Positions 47,248 to 56,610 are shown, counted from the stretch's first letter. The stretch is DNA of 64,000 bases from Nocardioides euryhalodurans (GCF_004564375.1 NZ_CP038267.1:496001-560000), one strand, 5' to 3'. Translations and numbers: made by a program. The notes: generated by a model from the sequence alone, not told the origin.

Positions 47248-47276
47248 GGGTTTCCCCGGCCGACCGGGGAAAGCCC
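47248..47276. repeat. dispersed GC palindrome, copy 3 (3' of the methyltransferase gene)
   Basis: TTTCCCCGG (47251-47259) pairs exactly with CCGGGGAAA (47264-47272) around a 4-base loop, with GGG and GCCCC flanks. It lies about 10 bases after the methyltransferase stop. It shares the TTTCCCCGGCC core with copies at 6737, 19056 and 59773. Confidence 0.65.
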
Positions 47277-47285
47277 CGCCCGACC

Positions 47286-47921
47286 TCACTCCCGCTGCAG
47301 CACCACCCACGTGAACGGCTGCACCGAGTCCCACGGCGTGTGGTGCTCGGCCCGCTCGGTGTGGACGAGGGTGAAGCCGGGGCCGAGCTCGGCGACGAGG
47401 GCATCGGTGTCGTAGCGGCTCACGGGGAGGCCCGAGCACGACTCCGGGCCGTCCGCGGCGAAGGTGCCGACGACCAGCAGGCCGCCCGGGGCGAGGGCAC
47501 GCGAGACCTGGCCGACGTACGCCGCCCGCTGCTGCGGCTCCACCAGGAAGTGGAAGACGGCACGGTCGTGCCAGACGTCGTACTGCTCGTCGAAGGCGTG
47601 GGTCAGGACGTCGGCGACGATCGTGGTGACCCGGTTGGCCCGCTCGTCGAGGCGGACGGACGTCAGCGCCAGCGCGCTCATCGACAGGTCGAGGAGGGTG
47701 ACGTGCTCCACGCCCGCGTCGAGCAGGGCGTCAGGCAACGTCGAGGCGCCGGCCCCGACGTCGACGACGCTGCCCGGGACCCCGTCGGAGAGGACCAGCC
47801 GGGTCGAGACCTCCGGCGACTCCTCGTACCACGAGACGTCCTCACGGCCCTTCGCCGCGTAGACACCCTCCCAGTGGGACGACGACTGCTCCCCGCGCGG
47901 GTCGCGCGCCTCCTCGACCAT
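47286..47921 (-). CDS. class I SAM-dependent methyltransferase
   Basis: A 211-residue methyltransferase. Motif I is 'SVVDVGAGASTLPDALLDAG' near residues 51-70, followed by 'HVTLLDLSMSALALTSVRL' (motif II acidic residue) and 'DVWHDRAVFHFLVEPQQRAA'. It resembles small-molecule methyltransferases of the TPMT/UbiE-like sort; the substrate is unknown. Its start codon directly abuts the der stop codon (no gap), so it is the last gene of the parA-to-der operon. Copy 3 of the palindrome follows. Confidence 0.9.
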   Translation of the reverse strand: MVEEARDPRGEQSSSHWEGVYAAKGREDVSWYEESPEVSTRLVLSDGVPGSVVDVGAGASTLPDALLDAGVEHVTLLDLSMSALALTSVRLDERANRVTTIVADVLTHAFDEQYDVWHDRAVFHFLVEPQQRAAYVGQVSRALAPGGLLVVGTFAADGPESCSGLPVSRYDTDALVAELGPGFTLVHTERAEHHTPWDSVQPFTWVVLQRE

Positions 47922-49277
47922 TCAGCGCTTCCGCTTCTCGCGGGGCCGCTGCTGCAGCACGATCGGGGTGCCGGCGAAGCCGAACTCCTCACGCAGCCGC
48001 CGCTCGATGTAGCGCTCGTACGACGCCTCGAGCTTGCCGGTCGTGAACAGCACGAACGTCGGCGGCGCGGTGGTCGCCTGGGTGCCGAAGAGCACCTTGG
48101 GCTGCTTGCCGCTGCGCACCGGGTGGGGGTGCTCGGCGACCAGCCGGCCCAGGAAGCTGTTGAGCGCACCGGTCGAGATCCGCGTCTCCCAGCCCTCCAG
48201 CGCCGCGTCCAGCGCCGGCACCAGCCGGTCGACGTGCCAGCCGGTACGGGCCGTGATGTTGATCCGCGGCGCCCAGCGCACCTGCACCAGGTCGCGCTCG
48301 ATCTCGCGCTCGAGGTAGTAGCGGCGCTCCTCGTCGACGAGGTCCCACTTGTTGAAGGCGATGACCAGCGCCCGGCCGGCCTCGCGGACCGTCTGCAGGA
48401 TCCGCAGGTCCTGCTCGGAGAGCGACTCCCCGCCGTCGATCACCAGCACGGCGACCTCGGCCCGGTCGATGGCGGTGCTGGTGCGGAGCGAGGCGTAGTA
48501 CTCGTGGCCGGAGGCCTGCTTCACGCGCTTGCGGATGCCGGCGGTGTCGATGAAGCGCCAGGTCCGCCCGCCCAGCTCGACCAGCTCGTCCACCGGGTCG
48601 ACCGTGGTGCCGGCGACGTTGTCGACGACGACGCGCTCGGAGCCGGCCAGTCGGTTGAGGAGCGAGGACTTGCCGACGTTGGGCTTGCCGACGATCGCCA
48701 CCCGGCGGGGGCCGCCCGGCTCGGCGTCGCGCTCCGGAGGGGGCTCGGGCAGCGCGGCGAGGACGGCGTCGAGCATGTCGCCCGACCCGCGGCCGTGGAG
48801 CGCGGAGATCGGGTGGGGCTCGCCCAGCCCGAGGTTCCAGAGGCCGAGCGCCTCGGTCTCCGTACGGTGGTCGTCGACCTTGTTGGCGGCCAGCACCACC
48901 GGCTTCCCGGACTTCCGCAGGATCTTGACGACCGCCTCGTCGGCGTCGGTGATGCCGACGGTGGCGTCGACCACGAAGAGCACGGCGTCGGCCAGCCCGA
49001 CCGCGATCTCGGCCTGGGCGGCGATCCGCTCGGCCAGGCCGCGGGCGTCGGGGTCCCAGCCACCGGTGTCGACGAGCGTGAAGGCCCGCCCCGCCCAGTT
49101 GGCGTCGTAGGACACCCGGTCGCGGGTCACGCCCGGCACGTCCTCGACGACGGCTTCCCGGCGACCGATGATCCGGTTGACCAGGGTTGACTTGCCGACG
49201 TTCGGCCGCCCGACGACGGCCAGGACCGGGAGTGGTCCCGTCGTCTCAGGCGGGGTGTCGGGGTACTGCTCGCTCAT
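47922..49277 (-). CDS. der: ribosome biogenesis GTPase Der
   Basis: A 451-residue double-GTPase that assists 50S ribosome assembly. Both G domains are intact: '[20 protein letters not shown]' with DTGG, NKVD in the first, and '[20 protein letters not shown]' with DTAG and NKWD in the second. The KH-like C-terminal domain ends '[10 protein letters not shown]', as usual. The ATG at 49277 overlaps the upstream gene's stop by one base and has GAGG 6 bases upstream; an adjacent ATG at 49280 is the alternative. Confidence 0.97.
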   Translation of the reverse strand: MSEQYPDTPPETTGPLPVLAVVGRPNVGKSTLVNRIIGRREAVVEDVPGVTRDRVSYDANWAGRAFTLVDTGGWDPDARGLAERIAAQAEIAVGLADAVLFVVDATVGITDADEAVVKILRKSGKPVVLAANKVDDHRTETEALGLWNLGLGEPHPISALHGRGSGDMLDAVLAALPEPPPERDAEPGGPRRVAIVGKPNVGKSSLLNRLAGSERVVVDNVAGTTVDPVDELVELGGRTWRFIDTAGIRKRVKQASGHEYYASLRTSTAIDRAEVAVLVIDGGESLSEQDLRILQTVREAGRALVIAFNKWDLVDEERRYYLEREIERDLVQVRWAPRINITARTGWHVDRLVPALDAALEGWETRISTGALNSFLGRLVAEHPHPVRSGKQPKVLFGTQATTAPPTFVLFTTGKLEASYERYIERRLREEFGFAGTPIVLQQRPREKRKR

Positions 49278-50032
49278 CATGCTCCTCGGTCGACGAACCC
49301 CGTGTCGGGATCGTCCTCGTACTCCCCTGCCGGCAACGGGCCGGGCAGGTCTCGGCCCGTGAGGGACCGTGCTTCGTCCAGGGTCTCCCGGAGCCGCTCC
49401 CTCAGCAGCGCCGAGGAGTCCCGGACCATTCCCGTCCGGCGTGGCCAGGCTCGTCGTTCGGTGGTCCACGGGTCTCCGTAGACCAGGTCGATGGTGCTCC
49501 CCCGGGTGGGGGTGGAGTCGATGCCGCCACCGGGCTCGCGTGACCCGAGGATGACCACGGGCACCACCGGCGCCCCGGTCACCAGGGCGAGGTAGGCGGC
49601 GCCGTGGTGGAAGCGGTGCAGCTCGCCGTCGCCGCGGGTGCCCTCCGGGAAGACGCCGACGACGCCCTCGTCGCGGAGCACGCGCAGGCAGGTACGGATC
49701 GCGCGCGGATCGGTGTGGAAACGGTCCACAGGGATCTGGCCCGAGCGCCGCAGGAAGCGGCCGGTACGGCCCTCGAACATCTCGTGCTTGGTGAGAGCGT
49801 GGACGGCTCGGGGGCTGAAGGCCGCCAGCAGTGGCCCGTCGAGCACGCCGATGTGGTTCGCGGCCAGGATCACCGGGCCGGCCGCGGGCACGCGCTCCGC
49901 GCGGTGGACGCGGACGTCGTAGCGCCGGCGGACGAGCCCTCGCGCCACCGGACGGGCGCTCTGGAGGAACCGCCGCGGCGGATGGGGCACCGCCGCGCTG
50001 CGCGGCGGCTCGTCGTGGAGGGCGGAGGTCAC
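49277..50032 (-). CDS. 1-acyl-sn-glycerol-3-phosphate acyltransferase family protein (PlsC-like)
   Basis: A 251-residue membrane-associated acyltransferase. The catalytic H-x4-D block is '[13 protein letters not shown]' near residues 50-62, and the second block is '[20 protein letters not shown]'. It probably acylates lysophosphatidate or a related lipid. GTG at 50032 overlaps the cmk stop by 4 bases with GGGGGAG 5 bases upstream, so it is coupled to cmk and der. Confidence 0.9.
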   Translation of the reverse strand: MTSALHDEPPRSAAVPHPPRRFLQSARPVARGLVRRRYDVRVHRAERVPAAGPVILAANHIGVLDGPLLAAFSPRAVHALTKHEMFEGRTGRFLRRSGQIPVDRFHTDPRAIRTCLRVLRDEGVVGVFPEGTRGDGELHRFHHGAAYLALVTGAPVVPVVILGSREPGGGIDSTPTRGSTIDLVYGDPWTTERRAWPRRTGMVRDSSALLRERLRETLDEARSLTGRDLPGPLPAGEYEDDPDTGFVDRGA

Positions 50033-50706
50033 CTGCGCTCCCCCGCGGCCTCGGCGAGCGCCACGACCTGGTCGATCACCTCGTCCAGGGAGTACGGCGT
50101 TGTGTCGAGGTGGACGGCACCGTCGGCCATCGTCAGCGGCGCCGTGGCTCGACCGGAGTCGATCCGGTCGCGGGAGAGCAGCGACTCCCGGGTGCTTGCG
50201 ACGTCGGCCCCGCCGGCCTCGGCTGCGCGCCGGGCGGCCCGGGCGCCGGGGTCGGCCGTGAGGTAGAGCTTGAGCTGGGCCTGGGGCCACACGACCGAGC
50301 CGATGTCGCGGCCCTCGACGACGATCCCGCCGCCGTCGATCACGTCGCGCTGCAGGTGGAGCAGGCGGGTGCGGACCGCGGGGACCACGCTCACGTGCGA
50401 GACGGCCGCGTTGACCTCGTCGGTGCGGATCGCCCGGCCGACGTCGATCCCGTCGACCACGATCCCGGGGCCCGTGGGGTCGGTGCCGGAGAGGATCTCC
50501 GGCTCCTCGCAGCGGGCGGCGACCGCGTCACCGTCGCGCACGTCGATGCCCTGGCGCAGCAGCCACCAGGTCATCGCCCGGAACATGGCCCCGGTGTCGA
50601 GGTAGCGCAGCCCGAGCCGGTCGGCCACGCCGCGGGAGGTGCTGGACTTGCCGGACCCGGACGTGCCGTCGATCGCGATCACCAGGTCGGAGGGGGTCTG
50701 AGGCAC
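50029..50706 (-). CDS. cmk: (d)CMP kinase
   Basis: A 225-residue nucleoside monophosphate kinase phosphorylating CMP and dCMP. The P-loop is '[20 protein letters not shown]' near residues 11-30, followed by '[20 protein letters not shown]' and '[20 protein letters not shown]', typical of Cmk. Length is normal. It follows tyrA by 9 bases, in the order also known from mycobacteria (rluB-cmk-der) but with aroH and tyrA inserted. Confidence 0.96.
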   Translation of the reverse strand: MPQTPSDLVIAIDGTSGSGKSSTSRGVADRLGLRYLDTGAMFRAMTWWLLRQGIDVRDGDAVAARCEEPEILSGTDPTGPGIVVDGIDVGRAIRTDEVNAAVSHVSVVPAVRTRLLHLQRDVIDGGGIVVEGRDIGSVVWPQAQLKLYLTADPGARAARRAAEAGGADVASTRESLLSRDRIDSGRATAPLTMADGAVHLDTTPYSLDEVIDQVVALAEAAGERR

Positions 50707-50715
50707 CCGCGCAGA

Positions 50716-51786
50716 CTACCGGTGAGTCTGCCAACCCCGGGACTCGAGAGCGACCAGCAGGGCCTCGGCGCGATCCACCGAGACCACCAGCTCCACGAGT
50801 CCGACCGGACGGCCGGGGTCGTGGTCGATGTGGATGTCCTCGATGTTGACGCCCGAGGCGCCGGCGTCGCCGAAGAGCCGCGCCAGCTCGCCGGGATGGT
50901 CGGGCACCGACACGTAGACGGTCTGGACCGGAGCCGGCGGGCCCCCGTGCTTGCCGGGGATCGCCCGGGTCCCGGCGACCCCACGCTCCAGCAGCCCCCC
51001 GAGCACCGTCCGGTCGCCGTCGCTCACGGCCGCCTGCAGCACGTCGAGCTCGGCACGGACCTCGGCCAGGACGTCGCTCAGCGCGCCGGCGTTGAGGGCG
51101 ACGATCTGCTCCCAGAGCCTCGGGTCGCCGCCGGCGATGCGGGTGACGTCGCGGACCCCCTGCCCGGAGAGGGCGAGGTGCTCGGCGGGGGCGTCGGCGA
51201 GCCGGCCGGCCACGAGGACGGCGAACAGGTGCGGGAGGTGGGAGGTCCGGGCCACGGCCCGGTCGTGCTCCTCGGGGCTCATCCGGACGGGAACGGCGCC
51301 GCTGAGCCGGGCCAGCTCCTCGACCAGCGCCACGGCGTACGGGTCCGCGCCCTCGGCCGGCGTCACGGCCCACGGGCGGCCGTCGAACATCGCCGCGCTC
51401 GCCGCCAGCGGGCCGGACCGCTCGCTGCCGGCCATCGGGTGGCCGCCGACGTAGCGGGCTGCGGCGCCCGGCGCCTGCTCGTGGACGGTGCGCGCGGGCT
51501 CACCCTTGATGCTCCCCACGTCGGTCACGACGGCGTCGGTGCGCTCCAGGGCGGCCACGATCTCGCTGCCGAGGTGGTCAGGAGGCACCGCGACGACGAC
51601 CAGCTGCGGCCGGTCGGCCTGGATCCGGGCGCGACCGGCAGCCAGCCCGGTGGCGGTCCTGAGGTTCTCGAGGGACACGTCGGCCAGCACCACGTCGATC
51701 CCGGCGCGCCGGCAGGCCAGACCGATCGAGGTGCCGAGCAGGCCGGTCCCGACGACCTCGACGGGTCCTCGCAGCAGCTCACTCAT
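50716..51786 (-). CDS. tyrA: prephenate dehydrogenase with ACT domain
   Basis: A 356-residue TyrA that oxidatively decarboxylates prephenate to 4-hydroxyphenylpyruvate for tyrosine. The Rossmann motif is 'VEVVGTGLLGTSIGLACRRA' near 9-28, the prephenate-binding region includes 'GGHPMAGSERSG', and a C-terminal ACT domain ('TVYVSVPDHPGELARLFGDA') suggests feedback by tyrosine. It overlaps the chorismate mutase gene by 8 bases, so the two consecutive steps chorismate to prephenate to HPP are coupled. Confidence 0.94.
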   Translation of the reverse strand: MSELLRGPVEVVGTGLLGTSIGLACRRAGIDVVLADVSLENLRTATGLAAGRARIQADRPQLVVVAVPPDHLGSEIVAALERTDAVVTDVGSIKGEPARTVHEQAPGAAARYVGGHPMAGSERSGPLAASAAMFDGRPWAVTPAEGADPYAVALVEELARLSGAVPVRMSPEEHDRAVARTSHLPHLFAVLVAGRLADAPAEHLALSGQGVRDVTRIAGGDPRLWEQIVALNAGALSDVLAEVRAELDVLQAAVSDGDRTVLGGLLERGVAGTRAIPGKHGGPPAPVQTVYVSVPDHPGELARLFGDAGASGVNIEDIHIDHDPGRPVGLVELVVSVDRAEALLVALESRGWQTHR

Positions 51787-52165
51787 CGTCGGGGACCTCG
51801 CGGGTGCGGGTGAGGTCCTTGCGCAGGGCAGCGGCCCCGTGCAGGTAGCAGTGGGTGAGCTCGGCCCGCGGCAGGTCGGTCTCGACGTGGGCCATCATCC
51901 GCACCACGCGGGGCATCGACCCGGCGATCTCGAGCTCGCGTGCACACAGCAGCGGGACGTCACCGAAGCCGAGCTGGCGGGCGGCGTACGCCGGGAACTC
52001 CGAGACCAGGTCGGACGTGGCGGTGAAGATCACCGAGATGAAGTCGTCGACCGTCAGGCCGTTGGAGGCCATCACGTCGAGCACCATCTCGGCGACCCGG
52101 TCGAGCATGTGATCCCGGTCGTCACGCTCGAGCTGCGTCGCTCCCCGCACTGCCCGCACTGCCAC
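51779..52165 (-). CDS. aroH: chorismate mutase, AroH type
   Basis: A 128-residue trimeric-type chorismate mutase. The conserved blocks are 'VRAVRGATQLERDD' with the active-site Arg, 'VIFTATSDLVSEFPAYAARQ', 'ELEIAGSMPRVVRMMAHV' and the C-terminal 'HCYLHGAAALRKDL'. Length is exact for the family. GTG at 52165 has GAGGAGG 5-6 bases upstream; the longer frame to 52306 is not homologous. It directly precedes tyrA and supplies its substrate. Confidence 0.95.
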   Translation of the reverse strand: MAVRAVRGATQLERDDRDHMLDRVAEMVLDVMASNGLTVDDFISVIFTATSDLVSEFPAYAARQLGFGDVPLLCARELEIAGSMPRVVRMMAHVETDLPRAELTHCYLHGAAALRKDLTRTREVPDDE

Positions 52166-52244
52166 AGCCCCTCCTCGAGTCGGTGTGGGACGAACCCTAG
52201 TGTCCCGCAGGCCATCCGGCTGGGCCCGGCGCCAGCGGTGGGTG

Positions 52245-53009
52245 TCAGAGCTGGGCGCGGTCCAGCAGCTCGCCGAGCTCGTCGTTGGTGAGCGGCCGCA
52301 GCGCACCGACCTCGAGCCGCCCCAGCCCCACGGGACCGATCGCGGTCCGGGTCAGCCGGCGTACGGGGTGCCCGACGTGGTCGAGGAGCCGGCGCACGAT
52401 CCGGTTGCGGCCCTCGTGGATCACCAGCTCGACGATGCTGCGCCCGTCGTGCTCGCTGACGACCTTGACCCGCCGGACCTCGACCGGCCCGTCCTCGAGC
52501 GTCACGCCGTCACGCAGCCGCGCGAGGGTCTGCTTGGAGACCTCACCTGCCACCTCGGCGACGTAGGTCTTGTCCACCTCGTACGAGGGGTGCGCCATCC
52601 GGTTGGCGAAGTCGCCGTCGTTGGTGAGCAGCAGCAGGCCCGAGGTGTCGGTGTCGAGCCGACCGACGTGGAAGAGCCGTCCGACCTCGGGAGCGGACTC
52701 GGCCAGCACGTCGGTGATCGTGCGCCGCCCCTCCGGGTCGGACATCGTGGAGACCACGCCGCGGGGCTTGTTGAGCACGAGGTAGACGTGCGGGGAGACC
52801 GGCGGCAGCCGCCGACCGTCCACCCGGATCACCGCGGTGGTCGGGTCCACCTTGGTGCCGAGCCGGGTGACGACCTCGCCGTCGACCTCGACCATGCCCG
52901 CCAGCATCAGCTCCTCGCACTTGCGGCGCGAGGCCACCCCGGACTGCGCGAGGAGCTTCTGCAGCCGGACCAGCCCGTCGTCGTCGGTGGGCACGTCGGG
53001 TGCCGTCAC
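52245..53009 (-). CDS. rluB: 23S rRNA pseudouridine synthase, RluB/RsuA family
   Basis: A 254-residue pseudouridine synthase. An N-terminal S4 RNA-binding domain (about 14-60, 'RLQKLLAQSGVASRRKCEEL') is followed by the catalytic domain with the active Asp in 'FHVGRLDTDTSGLLLLTNDG' and the motif 'LVIHEGRNRIVRRLLDHVGH'. Modification of 23S rRNA is the family role. It overlaps scpB by 4 bases and ends 79 bases before aroH. Confidence 0.95.
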   Translation of the reverse strand: MTAPDVPTDDDGLVRLQKLLAQSGVASRRKCEELMLAGMVEVDGEVVTRLGTKVDPTTAVIRVDGRRLPPVSPHVYLVLNKPRGVVSTMSDPEGRRTITDVLAESAPEVGRLFHVGRLDTDTSGLLLLTNDGDFANRMAHPSYEVDKTYVAEVAGEVSKQTLARLRDGVTLEDGPVEVRRVKVVSEHDGRSIVELVIHEGRNRIVRRLLDHVGHPVRRLTRTAIGPVGLGRLEVGALRPLTNDELGELLDRAQL

Positions 53010-53641
53010 GAGGCCTGCTCGTCAGGGTCCGTCGCTGCTGCCGCGGGCGTCGAGACGGCCTCGGCGAGGTCGTCCTCGAGGTCCGCCATGTCGGGGAGGT
53101 AGGGGGCCAGCTCGGGCAGCTCGTCGAGCGAGCCGATGCCGATCCGCTCCAGGAAGTAGGCAGTGGTGCGATAGAGCGTGGCGCCGTGCTCGCCGTCGCG
53201 CCCGGCCTCCTCGACCAGCCCGCGGGTGAGCAGCGTCCGCATCACGCCGTCGACGTTGACCCCTCGGATCGCCGACACCCGGGCCCGCGAGACCGGCTGC
53301 TTGTAGGCGACGACCGACAGCGTCTCGAGCGCGGCCTGGGTCAGCCGGGCCTGCTGCCCCTCGAGGACGAACCCCTCGACGACCGCGGCGTACTCCTCCC
53401 GGGTGTAGTAGCGCCACCCGCCCGCGACCGTCCGGAGCTCGAAGCCGCGACCCTGGGCGTCGTACTCGGCCGCCAGCTCGGCGAGGGCGCCGGTCACGGC
53501 GTCGACGGGGTGACCGACCGCGGACGCGAGGGTCGGTACGTCGAGGGGCTGGTCGGCGACCATGAGCAGCGCCTCCAGCGACGGCCGCAGCTCCGCGACC
53601 GCCACGTCCAGCGTGCCGTCGTCGGTCCGGGTCTCACTCAT
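53006..53641 (-). CDS. scpB: SMC-Scp complex subunit ScpB
   Basis: A 211-residue winged-helix kleisin-interacting protein that with ScpA regulates SMC condensin for chromosome folding and segregation. Typical segments are 'LEALLMVADQPLDVPTLASA', 'RLTQAALETLSVVAYKQPVS' and 'RVSAIRGVNVDGVMRTLLTR'. It overlaps scpA by 8 bases and rluB by 4. Length is normal. No smc gene is in the window, as expected since smc lies elsewhere. Confidence 0.95.
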   Translation of the reverse strand: MSETRTDDGTLDVAVAELRPSLEALLMVADQPLDVPTLASAVGHPVDAVTGALAELAAEYDAQGRGFELRTVAGGWRYYTREEYAAVVEGFVLEGQQARLTQAALETLSVVAYKQPVSRARVSAIRGVNVDGVMRTLLTRGLVEEAGRDGEHGATLYRTTAYFLERIGIGSLDELPELAPYLPDMADLEDDLAEAVSTPAAAATDPDEQAS

Positions 53642-54488
53642 CGGGGTCCTCCTGGTCCTCGTCGGGGGTGTCCCCGTCGTCCGCGGGGGCCGCCGGGGCC
53701 CCCTCGAACTCGTCGATCTCGAAGTCGTCCTCCTGCCCGCCGGTCCAGCGCACCGTGAGCTCGCCCAGCGGCGAGAGCTGGTCGAAGGACACCGCTCCCT
53801 CCCGGAACAGCTCGAGCAACGACAGGAAGCGGGCGACGGTGGTCAGGGTGTCCGGGGAGTCCCCGCACAACGCCCGGAAGGTCATCGTGCCCGTGCGCTG
53901 GAGCCGCTCGACCACCAGGGCCGCCTGCTCGCGCACCGACACCGTGGGCGCGTGGATGTGGTGCAGCGAGAGCTCCTGCACCGGCTTGGGCTCCATCGCC
54001 CGCGCGGCGAGCGCCGCGAACGCGTCGAGCCCGATCCCGATCAGGACCTCGGGCAGCAGACCGGCGTAGCGCTCCTCCAGCCCGACGGCCCGCGGGTGTC
54101 GGCGCGCCTCCCCCTCGAGCCGCTTCTCGAAGACCCCGGCGACCTGCTTGAACGCCTTGTACTGGAGCAGCCGTGCGAAGAGCAGGTCGCGCGCCTCGAG
54201 CAGCGCGAGGTCCTCCTCGTCCTCGACGTCGCCCTGCGGCAGCAGCCGGGCCGCCTTGAGGTCGAGCAGCGTCGAGGCGACGACGAGGAACGACGTGGTC
54301 TGCTCGAGGTCCCAGACCTTGCCGAGCGCCTTGACGTGGGCGATGAACTCGTCGGTCACCGTCGACAGCGCGACCTCGGTGATGTCGAGCTTGTGCTTGG
54401 CGATCAGGCTCAGCAGCAGGTCGAAGGGGCCCTCGAAGTTGGCGAGCCGGACCTCGAACGGAGCCGGGGCCTCGATCAGCTCGGTCAT
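53634..54488 (-). CDS. scpA: segregation/condensation protein ScpA (kleisin)
   Basis: A 284-residue kleisin linking SMC heads. The N-terminal block 'FEVRLANFEGPFDLLLSLIA' and 'KHKLDITEVALSTVTDEFIA' are diagnostic, and the C-terminal winged helix contains 'RFLSLLELFREGAVSFDQLS'. An acidic tail (Asp/Glu-rich, about 250-284) is longer than in many homologues. Starts overlapping the RHH-like gene by 4 bases (ATGA). Confidence 0.95.
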   Translation of the reverse strand: MTELIEAPAPFEVRLANFEGPFDLLLSLIAKHKLDITEVALSTVTDEFIAHVKALGKVWDLEQTTSFLVVASTLLDLKAARLLPQGDVEDEEDLALLEARDLLFARLLQYKAFKQVAGVFEKRLEGEARRHPRAVGLEERYAGLLPEVLIGIGLDAFAALAARAMEPKPVQELSLHHIHAPTVSVREQAALVVERLQRTGTMTFRALCGDSPDTLTTVARFLSLLELFREGAVSFDQLSPLGELTVRWTGGQEDDFEIDEFEGAPAAPADDGDTPDEDQEDPDE

Positions 54489-54820
54489 TCCTCGGTCAGC
54501 CGCCGGACCAGGGCGCTCTCGCCACCGTTGCGCTCGAAATCGGCGAGCACCATGGCGACCGCCTCCCGGACCAGCCGCCCGCGGTCGACGGCCATCGCGT
54601 GGTCACGGCGCAGCATCAGCCGGGCGTGCTCGAGATCGAGCAGCTCCGCCGAGGTGACGTAGACGGTCATCTTCTCGTCGTGGCGCACCCGACCGCTGGG
54701 ACGCTTCGGCGCCTGCTCGTCCGCCGAGGCGTCGGGCTCCGGGGCGTCAGGCACCGCCCGCACCGGCGTCGCCTTCTCGCCGGTGGTGCGGAAGAGGTCG
54801 TCGGCGGCCGGCAGGCTCAC
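54485..54820 (-). CDS. hypothetical ribbon-helix-helix-like protein between parA and scpA
   Basis: A 111-residue protein with a disordered, acidic N-terminal half and a C-terminal segment from about residue 50 that looks like a ribbon-helix-helix unit: a short strand 'KMTVYVTSAEL', then helices 'LLDLEHARLMLRRDHAMAV' and 'DRGRLVREAVAMVLADFE'. Small DNA-binding RHH proteins often act as partners of ParA-type ATPases. GTG at 54820 overlaps the ParA stop (GTGA) and its stop overlaps scpA (ATGA). The RHH reading is by eye and should be treated as tentative. Confidence 0.7.
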   Translation of the reverse strand: MSLPAADDLFRTTGEKATPVRAVPDAPEPDASADEQAPKRPSGRVRHDEKMTVYVTSAELLDLEHARLMLRRDHAMAVDRGRLVREAVAMVLADFERNGGESALVRRLTEE

Positions 54821-55833
54821 CCGTCGAGGCACCGGACAGCCACTTCCTTGGCGAGCTGGCGGTAGGCGTCGGCACCCGTCGACGACGAGGCGTACGTCGT
54901 GATCGGCTCGCCCGCCACGGTGGAGTCGGAGAACTTCACGGTCCGGCGGATCACCGTGTGGAAGACCTTCTCGTCCCACGCCTGGACCAGGCGCTGCATG
55001 ACCTCGCGGCCGTGGAGGGTACGGCCGTCGTACATCGTGCCGAGGACGCCGTCGATCTCGAGCCTCGGGTTGAGCCGCTCCTGCACCTTGTCGATGGTGT
55101 TCTTGAGCAGCGCGACGCCACGCAGCGCGAAGTACTCGCACTCGAGCGGCACGATCACGCCGTCGGAGGCGGTGAGGGCGTTGACGGTCAGCAGGCCGAG
55201 CGAGGGCTGGCAGTCGATGAGGATGACGTCGTAGTTCTCGATCGCCGGGGCGAGGACGCGGGCCAGGGTCTGCTCGCGGGCGACCTCGTGGACCAGCTGC
55301 ACCTCGGCCGCGGAGAGGTCGATGTTGGAGGGCAGCAGGTCCATGCCGGGGACGCCCGAGGGGACGATCACGTCGTCGAGCGTCATGTCGCGCTGCATCA
55401 GCAGGTTGTAGACGGAGGCGTCCATCTCGTGGGGGTTGAGCCCCAGGCCCACCGACAGGGAGCCCTGCGGGTCGAAGTCGACCAGCAGCACCTTGCGGCC
55501 GTACTCGGCGAGCGCGGCGCCGAGGTTGATGGTGGTCGTGGTCTTGCCGACGCCACCCTTCTGGTTGCACATCGCGATCACGCGCGCGGGTCCGTGCTCC
55601 TCGACCCGCCTCGGCTCCGGCAGGTCGGGCATCGGGCGCCCGGTCGGGCCCATGACGGGGTCGGGCACCGGCTCGGCGGTGCGTTCGAAGGGGATCGGCT
55701 GGCTCACGGGCACGTCTGCTCCGGGGGAAGGATCGGGGGTGGACGGTGCGGTCGGTCTCACCAGCGGTGGCATCTCCGGGGCGTGGCTGCCCTGGCCGCC
55801 GAACAGTCCTGGGAAGGAACCGTCTCCGCTCAT
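54817..55833 (-). CDS. ParA family ATPase (Rv1708-like)
   Basis: A 338-residue ParA/Soj-type ATPase. The deviant Walker A is 'MCNQKGGVGKTTTTINLGAA' near residues 90-109, Walker A' is 'VLLVDFDPQGSLSVGLG', and the Walker B region is 'VILIDCQPSLGLLTVNAL'. An ~80-residue Pro-rich N-terminal extension precedes the ATPase. It is not next to a parB, so it is unlikely to be the origin-proximal ParA; its companion here may be the RHH-like protein. GAGGAG lies about 7 bases before the ATG. First gene of the operon. Confidence 0.92.
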   Translation of the reverse strand: MSGDGSFPGLFGGQGSHAPEMPPLVRPTAPSTPDPSPGADVPVSQPIPFERTAEPVPDPVMGPTGRPMPDLPEPRRVEEHGPARVIAMCNQKGGVGKTTTTINLGAALAEYGRKVLLVDFDPQGSLSVGLGLNPHEMDASVYNLLMQRDMTLDDVIVPSGVPGMDLLPSNIDLSAAEVQLVHEVAREQTLARVLAPAIENYDVILIDCQPSLGLLTVNALTASDGVIVPLECEYFALRGVALLKNTIDKVQERLNPRLEIDGVLGTMYDGRTLHGREVMQRLVQAWDEKVFHTVIRRTVKFSDSTVAGEPITTYASSSTGADAYRQLAKEVAVRCLDG

Positions 55834-56015
55834 CTGACACTCCTCGCAATTGTCGACTCGGCGACATGTGGCCGAGCTCGTGGCGAACCTAGACCGCCGC
55901 GAGGACCGGTCTCAACCGACGCACCGTAACCCCCAGCGACAATCTCGGATCTGTTGAGGAGGCCCCGGTCAGGTGCACAGGCAGACCCGTGCCTGTGCAG
56001 CAATCTGTGCACTCG

Positions 56016-56597
56016 TCAGGGCGCCGCTGGGCCGAGCACGGTGGCCGCCAGCCGGTCGAGGGCCTCCGCGTCGAACCGGAGGTCGGTCATCAGCCGGCCG
56101 TAGATGATCGCCCCCGAGAGTGCCAGCGCGGCATCCTCGGGATCCAGGTCCGCCCGCACCTCGCCCGCCTCGCGCGCCTCCTGGAGCGCGTCGACCAGGG
56201 CCTGTCGGCGGCCCGCGCTGAACCGGTGCAGGAACCGGCGTACGTCGCCGTCGTGCTCGGCGGCCTCCACGAGGGCCGGGAGGCAGCCGCTCAGCGTCGA
56301 GTCCCGCATCGCAGCAGCGAGGTGGAGCAACAGCTCCGCGACGCGCGCCCGCCCGACCGGGCCGGCGTCCCCTCCGCCCGGCGGCTGCACGTCCAGGCTC
56401 TCGAACGCGTCCGCCACCAGGGCGAGCCGACCCGACCAGTGCCGGTAGATCGTGCTCTTCGCGACGCCGGAGCGGCGGGCGACCGACTCGATCCGGAACC
56501 CGCCGTACCCCCGTTCGGCGAGCTCGGCGAGGGCCGCCTCCCGGACCAGCCGGACCGACCTCTCGATGCGGGGGTCACGCGGCTGGGGGGTCGTCAC
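56016..56597 (-). CDS. TetR/AcrR family transcriptional regulator
   Basis: A 193-residue TetR-type repressor. The HTH is 'YGGFRIESVARRSGVAKSTI' followed by 'YRHWSGRLALVADAF', about residues 30-65; the ligand domain includes 'RRFLHRFSAGRRQALVDALQ'. GTG at 56597 is chosen: the HTH starts at the right distance, and a TAGGCT hexamer ends 7 bases before it, suggesting a leaderless message. It is divergent from a VOC gene, its likely target. Confidence 0.9.
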   Translation of the reverse strand: MTTPQPRDPRIERSVRLVREAALAELAERGYGGFRIESVARRSGVAKSTIYRHWSGRLALVADAFESLDVQPPGGGDAGPVGRARVAELLLHLAAAMRDSTLSGCLPALVEAAEHDGDVRRFLHRFSAGRRQALVDALQEAREAGEVRADLDPEDAALALSGAIIYGRLMTDLRFDAEALDRLAATVLGPAAP

Positions 56598-56604
56598 GCG
56601 GGGC

Positions 56605-56610
56605 AGCCTA
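56605..56610 (-). promoter_or_regulatory. candidate -10 for a leaderless tetR message
   Basis: TAGGCT on the minus strand with a 7-base gap to the GTG at 56597. No ribosome-binding site lies between. Confidence 0.4.
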
